Positions 5,133-6,032 of a DNA stretch of 6,032 nt are shown piece by piece. Where the stretch lies: the NCBI GenBank assembly GCA_003662715.1, contig QMYO01000113.1, forward strand, positions 1 to 6,032, in the 5' to 3' direction. Both the position numbers and the translations under genes were made by a program. The stretch comes from Candidatus Bathyarchaeota archaeon (GTDB lineage: Archaea; Thermoproteota; Bathyarchaeia; Bathyarchaeales; Bathyarchaeaceae). Position 1 is the stretch's first letter. Each line of letters opens with the position of its first letter. Below the pieces are notes generated by a model, which did not search any database, was not told the origin of the DNA, and saw only the letters and a list, made by a program, of their open reading frames with translations.

Positions 5133-5145
5133 CCTTTAGGGTGGA
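5128..5145 (-). promoter_or_regulatory. Hairpin across the pfdB stop and DUF3194 start
   Basis: TCCACCC (5128-5134), TTTA and GGGTGGA (5139-5145) form a perfect 7-bp, mostly G:C stem with a four-base loop. In the mRNA the loop contains the pfdB UAA stop, and the 3' arm contains the GTG start of DUF3194. Ribosomes terminating on pfdB would open it. The structure is seen directly; the coupling role is inferred. Confidence 0.55.
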
Positions 5146-5504
5146 GGTGAAATTGGACGTAAATCTTGCTGAAGTTTGGTTTGTAGTTCTTTTACTTGGG
5201 TTCGTAGGCGTTCTTCTTGTTTGCCTAGTACGCTGATTCTCATGTTGAGGAGTTCCTTTTGCTCCTTTAATTCCTTGGTTACTTTTGTTTTCTTTGCCTT
5301 TACGAGAAGGGAGCCAACGGATTTGTAGATGACGGCTTGGGCAGTGAGTTTTTCTAGTTCGCTTAGAGCTTGTTCAACTTCGGTTAGTCCTAGCTCAAGT
5401 TGTTGCTTTTGGGTTAACACTGACTGTAATGTTTGTTGTAGCTGTTGAAGCCTTAACAATCTTTGTTGAACTTGGGGTGGAAGCCTTGAAACTTCGTTAC
5501 TCAT
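5136..5504 (-). CDS. pfdB: Prefoldin subunit beta
   Basis: A 122-residue subunit of prefoldin, the hexameric (two alpha, four beta) ATP-independent chaperone that captures unfolded proteins and passes them to the thermosome. It has the family's N-terminal motif LPPQVQQRLLRLQQLQQ (8-24), a long first coiled-coil helix rich in Gln/Leu (11-55), the beta-hairpin VIYKSVGSLLVK (58-69) that builds the hexamer core, and the second coiled-coil helix (77-115) with KEQKELLNMRISVLGKQEERL. Length is typical. The start is ATG at 5504 with a strong GGAGGA (5511-5516) six bases before it. The C-terminus ends in Pro-Pro-Pro immediately before the stop, a known ribosome-slowing sequence, and the stop lies in a hairpin shared with the next gene. 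It follows pcc1 by 63 bases, which contain a CTGAATTCAG palindrome. Confidence 0.95.
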   Translation of the reverse strand: MSNEVSRLPPQVQQRLLRLQQLQQTLQSVLTQKQQLELGLTEVEQALSELEKLTAQAVIYKSVGSLLVKAKKTKVTKELKEQKELLNMRISVLGKQEERLRTQVKELQTKLQQDLRPISPPP

Positions 5505-5567
5505 CTTGATTCCTCCACAGCCTCACATATTTCTTTTCTGAATTCAGCATTAAGGGTCAAGCGTTAA
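5505..5567 (-). other. pcc1-pfdB spacer with palindrome
   Basis: This 63-base gap is the largest inside the right-hand cluster. It holds a perfect 10-bp palindrome CTGAATTCAG (5538-5547) and the AT-rich AAATATG on the minus strand (5532-5526) ahead of the pfdB ribosome site. It could carry an internal promoter giving extra prefoldin message, but no clear TATA/BRE pair is visible. Confidence 0.3.
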
Positions 5568-5843
5568 TTAAGTGTTTTCAATTTGTTCCTTCCTTATAGA
5601 ATCTAAAACGAGACACGAATCATTGACAATATTTATCCAGCGAAGATAAGAGTTCAAAGCGGCTCTCAAGGCGGAAGTGTCTGATGCCTCAAAACTCAAC
5701 GTTAAAGTAGTACCCACCCCCTCCACTTTCACCCTAGAACGAAAAGAAGGCGGAGTCTTGGTTTCAGGCTGCAATGCATCCAACACGATTTTTAAGCGTC
5801 TTTCAGACGGAAAATTCAGGCGTACAATAACATGAGCCTTCAT
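5568..5843 (-). CDS. pcc1: KEOPS complex subunit Pcc1
   Basis: A 91-residue protein, the small dimerising subunit of KEOPS, which with Kae1, Bud32 and Cgi121 makes the t6A modification at position 37 of ANN-decoding tRNAs. Seen in the sequence: an N-terminal strand and helix (AHVIVRLNFPSERRLKIVLDALQPE, 3-27) with the family's ALxPE-like DALQPE, a central beta-hairpin (36-53: SRVKVEGVGTTLTLSFEA) and the highly characteristic ALRAALNSYLRWI (58-70), preceded by SD in the usual A-x-D context. The length is normal. I chose the ATG at 5843, which overlaps the upstream gene's TGA as ATGA; a GTG at 5858 in the same frame would add five residues (MGNQK) without any homology support. Other KEOPS genes are not in the window. 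Pcc1 next to prefoldin beta and a Brix gene is a familiar archaeal arrangement. Confidence 0.93.
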   Translation of the reverse strand: MKAHVIVRLNFPSERRLKIVLDALQPETKTPPSFRSRVKVEGVGTTLTLSFEASDTSALRAALNSYLRWINIVNDSCLVLDSIRKEQIENT

Positions 5844-6032
5844 TTTTTGGTTTCCCACACCACATGTGACAGGGTGATACGAGGACCTATTTCAACGGTT
5901 TCAGGATGGAGAAGCATGAAAGTGATTTGAATACGATGAGAGGCGTTGGATGAAATGTGCATCGCTATTTGAGGCTTTGAAACCGCCTCCTCCATCTGTG
6001 ATAGCGGAATGCTTAGAAAGTTTGACAAAGAC
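5840..6032 (-). CDS. C-terminal part of a probable Brix-domain ribosome biogenesis protein
   Basis: The frame is open through the right edge of the window, so the gene is cut; about 63 C-terminal residues are visible (an apparent TTG start at 6028 is not meaningful because Ser precedes it in frame). The end, PETVEIGPRITLSHVV, resembles the last strand of Brix/Imp4-type domains, where a hydrophobic-acidic stretch leads into a conserved Glu-x-Gly-Pro-Arg and an alternating strand. HRIQITFMLLH just before it fits the preceding strand. Brix proteins take part in rRNA processing, and in archaea a Brix gene often sits near rpl37ae, rpoP, pcc1 and pfdB, which fits this position. The stop overlaps the pcc1 start by four bases (ATGA), so the two are translated together. 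Too little is present for certainty; another conserved neighbour is possible. Confidence 0.55.
   Translation of the reverse strand, partial: SLSNFLSIPLSQMEEAVSKPQIAMHISSNASHRIQITFMLLHPETVEIGPRITLSHVVWETKK

Noticed and set aside
5143..5150. Perfect plus-strand ribosome-site-like GGAGGTGA
   Set aside because: No plus-strand gene follows; it is the complement of Pro codons at the end of pfdB.
6026..6028. TTG as a true start for the right-edge gene
   Set aside because: The frame continues upstream to the window edge, and the remaining piece resembles only a C-terminal domain end.

Overview
The window looks archaeal. It holds a prefoldin beta subunit, the KEOPS subunit Pcc1, an archaeal DUF3194 protein and what looks like the tail of a Brix-domain protein. 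Start signals are of the GGAGG/GGTGAT type, and candidate TATA elements sit about 25-35 bases ahead of several first genes. The AT-rich, compact layout and general protein style would fit a mesophilic TACK-type archaeon such as a Bathyarchaeia member, but that placement is a guess. No rRNA, tRNA, CRISPR array or insertion sequence was seen.

Layout. (1) 1-600, left end, minus strand: a very short, extremely basic reading frame (32-109) that lines up along its whole length with ribosomal protein eL41 but lacks a standard start codon. A gene-poor stretch follows, then a 65-residue two-helix membrane protein (310-507). (2) 601-3066, minus strand: a three-gene operon for the energising core of an ECF vitamin/metal transporter, ordered ecfA1, ecfA2, ecfT. 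The genes overlap by 8 and 4 bases, and no substrate-binding S component is present. (3) 3067-3353: a divergent AT-rich promoter region with two short palindromes. (4) 3354-3831, plus strand: a two-gene unit of a small four-CxxC zinc protein and a FUN14-family membrane protein. (5) 3841-6032, minus strand: an information-processing cluster, Brix-like C-terminus, pcc1, pfdB, DUF3194 and a DHH/DHHA1 phosphoesterase, with short gaps or overlaps throughout. It converges on the FUN14 gene.

How the genes work together. The ECF genes should make two ATPases and the membrane coupling protein, which would energise S components encoded elsewhere. The right-hand cluster groups ribosome biogenesis (Brix), tRNA t6A modification (Pcc1/KEOPS), chaperoning of nascent proteins (prefoldin), an uncharacterised partner (DUF3194) and a nucleotide or RNA phosphoesterase (DHH). 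This is a growth-linked set that archaea tend to keep together.

The most interesting points are the easily missed eL41 frame with AUC where Met should be, and the pfdB/DUF3194 junction. There a Pro-Pro-Pro-stop, a perfect 7-bp hairpin and a same-frame GTG restart one codon later lie on top of each other. Two promoter-proximal palindromes may be operators.
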